64,000 nt of DNA from Onchocerca volvulus (lineage: Eukaryota; Nematoda; Chromadorea; Rhabditida; Onchocercidae): the NCBI GenBank assembly GCA_000499405.2, contig HG738138.1, positions 17,281,119-17,345,118 on the forward strand. Direction: 5' to 3'. This document shows positions 62,400-64,000 of the stretch, piece by piece. The first letter of the stretch is position 1; each line of letters starts with the position of its first letter. The notes below the pieces were generated by a model. That model did no database searches. It was not told the origin of the DNA and worked only from the letters and a program-made list of their open reading frames with translations. The translations under genes were made by a program, and so were the position numbers.

Positions 62400-63289
62400 T
62401 GTAGGGAAATCTGAAAAATAAATCAATCTACGTGAATGCTATCATTTCCGAATGCCTGATATTTTCACAAATAAAGGAATGGAAGAAATAATCAAGTAAA
62501 TGCAAACTGTTTCTCAAAAATGATTTCTTTTGTTGGATATGTCAGCTATCGTTGTAAATAAACGGAAATTTTCTAATACTTTCAAATGATGCCATTCATC
62601 AGTAAACAGTAGCTGATACTAAACTTGAGCTGAGCAACTGATTCAAATTAATAATTAGTCAATTAAAACTTCTTCAACTGATTTAATAAAATTTCTTTCT
62701 ATAGACAATCAGACAATAACGTTTAAACATGTTGATAGTTTCTACTTTTGAATTTCACAGTATGTGTTCTTAAAACCGATTATTTTTTGACAATGATTGA
62801 AGTAATTTGTGGAAATAGGATACTCGATTTTGGGAATATATGTCTTGAAATTTAAAAATTGAAACTATTAAGTATTTTAAACGTTATCATCTATAACAAA
62901 GAACACATTTCACATTTCAACATATCGTTTGAGAACATTGAAAATCGTAGCAATTAACATAGAATTTAGCAAGAAAACAATAATTAAAAAAGTGAAATTC
63001 TATGCGGAAACAATTTTAATGATGTTATCTACCGCATAATCATTTAAGCAATTCCCATCGACTTTAGGATTTGCCAAACGGAAAGATTTTCCCACATTCA
63101 TTTAAAATGTCATTTATGAGTGGAGGTGTGAATAGATATCACAGTGATATTTATCAATTCAAGATTTAAATCTTTTTCCAGTTAATCGGAAACGGTCCAA
63201 AGATTCACATTATTTTTGAAGCGCATTTTTGTGTAGGGCCTAATAATAGAAATGGACAGATGGATTCCTTACATCAGAACAGTCTTTTT
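62400..63289. other. Spacer upstream of tetraspanin
   Basis: Promoter and 5' region of the tetraspanin gene. No open frame with a recognisable product. Confidence 0.4.
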
Positions 63290-63690
63290 TTTTTTTAGAG
63301 ATGAATCCTTCTGCAAAAGTTTCATTTATTGATGAAAGAGTGGTTCTTCCTATACGGTACAAACAATTATTCGAGAGTATCAAGTGAATTGATCACTGGA
63401 TTATTCTTTGTTTTGTCACATGTAGAAAAGAATATTGCTTCTTGATTTTCGAACTGCTGCTATTGCTGTGTCGTTCTGTGTCATTGTAAAACTATCGCTG
63501 TATTGGTGTAGAAATTCCGAACTGAACTCGAAACTTGAAAGACTTTGTTCCAAAATCCTGACCGTTCGAATCTTTTCGGGACTCCTCTTCCTTTCCCGAT
63601 TTCCAACGTGTCGCCTCAGTTGGTTGACTTCACTTTATTCAATTGTTAATCGGAACGTTTTGGCAGGAAATATGCTTATCGGCTTTTGTT
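63290..63690 (-). mobile_element. Helitron fragment
   Basis: Matches the right-arm Helitron at about 32390-32490 and 33310-33640 in the same orientation. Shared landmarks include the ATCACTGGATTATTCTTT, TCCGAACTGAACT and TTTTGGCAGGAAA words. It joins two parts that are about 0.85 kb apart in the arm copy, so it is internally deleted. No ends seen. Confidence 0.75.
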
Positions 63691-64000
63691 CCCTATGAAA
63701 CTATCTTCAAGCTTCTTGATCTTCAACAATCCTTGTTTACAATAATTACATCTTTCGAATTTTTCCGACTCCTCATCAGTATGACGGGAAATAAAAAAAT
63801 AAGTCATAAAATGACTAATGGGAATGATTTATTTATATTCCGGCAGAAAGGAAAGCAAAATGATTTGAGTAAATGCTTATCTGTCCATTTCTAGTCCCTC
63901 CCTATATTGAAATCTTCAATGATATTCGAATAAAAAAAATTGTGATAATATGATGTTGATAATAGGTAGAGAAAAAATGAATATGAAATAACACATTTAA
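63691..64000. other. Window edge, nothing recognised
   Basis: AT-rich. An 83-codon frame at 63643-63894 has no domain and begins inside the Helitron fragment. Confidence 0.4.

Overview
The window looks like nuclear DNA of an AT-rich nematode, probably a filarial one. Genes are cut by short introns with T-rich TTTTCAG-type acceptors. Repeats belong to the Helitron and BEL/Pao classes. A short fragment resembles alphaproteobacterial (Wolbachia-type) propionyl-CoA carboxylase beta. The species cannot be named from sequence alone.

Layout. Positions 541-2006 (minus) hold the 3' part of a six-finger C2H2 zinc-finger gene. Positions 4245-7837 (plus) hold a complete eight-exon cytosolic tryptophanyl-tRNA synthetase. 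A 0.96-kb unit (copy A, 8295-9254) and a two-exon gene fragment (10159-10633) follow. Positions 12052-49228 form one enormous inverted repeat: left arm 12052-30623, right arm 30654-49228, with a single N at 30653 in a 30-base spacer. Each arm carries the same set: a four-exon basic protein, a 33-residue membrane microprotein, a Thr-rich membrane protein with a bacterial pccB-like fragment antisense in its last intron, a 46-residue microprotein, a secreted two-sushi protein, an initiator tRNA-Met, a truncated gene copy, a non-autonomous Helitron, and a second/third copy of the 0.96-kb unit beside the centre. Right of the palindrome lie a BEL/Pao gag remnant, a third microprotein related to the two in the arms (51631-51744), a nested and internally inverted Helitron complex (52080-58560), a complete five-exon tetraspanin (59846-62399, minus) and another Helitron piece (63290-63690).

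The two points most worth checking are (1) whether the palindrome is a real inverted duplication or two contigs or haplotypes joined head to head at the N, and (2) a family of 33-46 residue single-span proteins sharing the pattern A-Y-x-x-G-x-[LM]-D-x-[YI], which I do not recognise. The genes do not form an obvious pathway. The logic of the region is duplication, gene conversion and Helitron traffic around ordinary housekeeping genes. All splice models come from reading frames, phases and splice consensus by eye, without transcript data.
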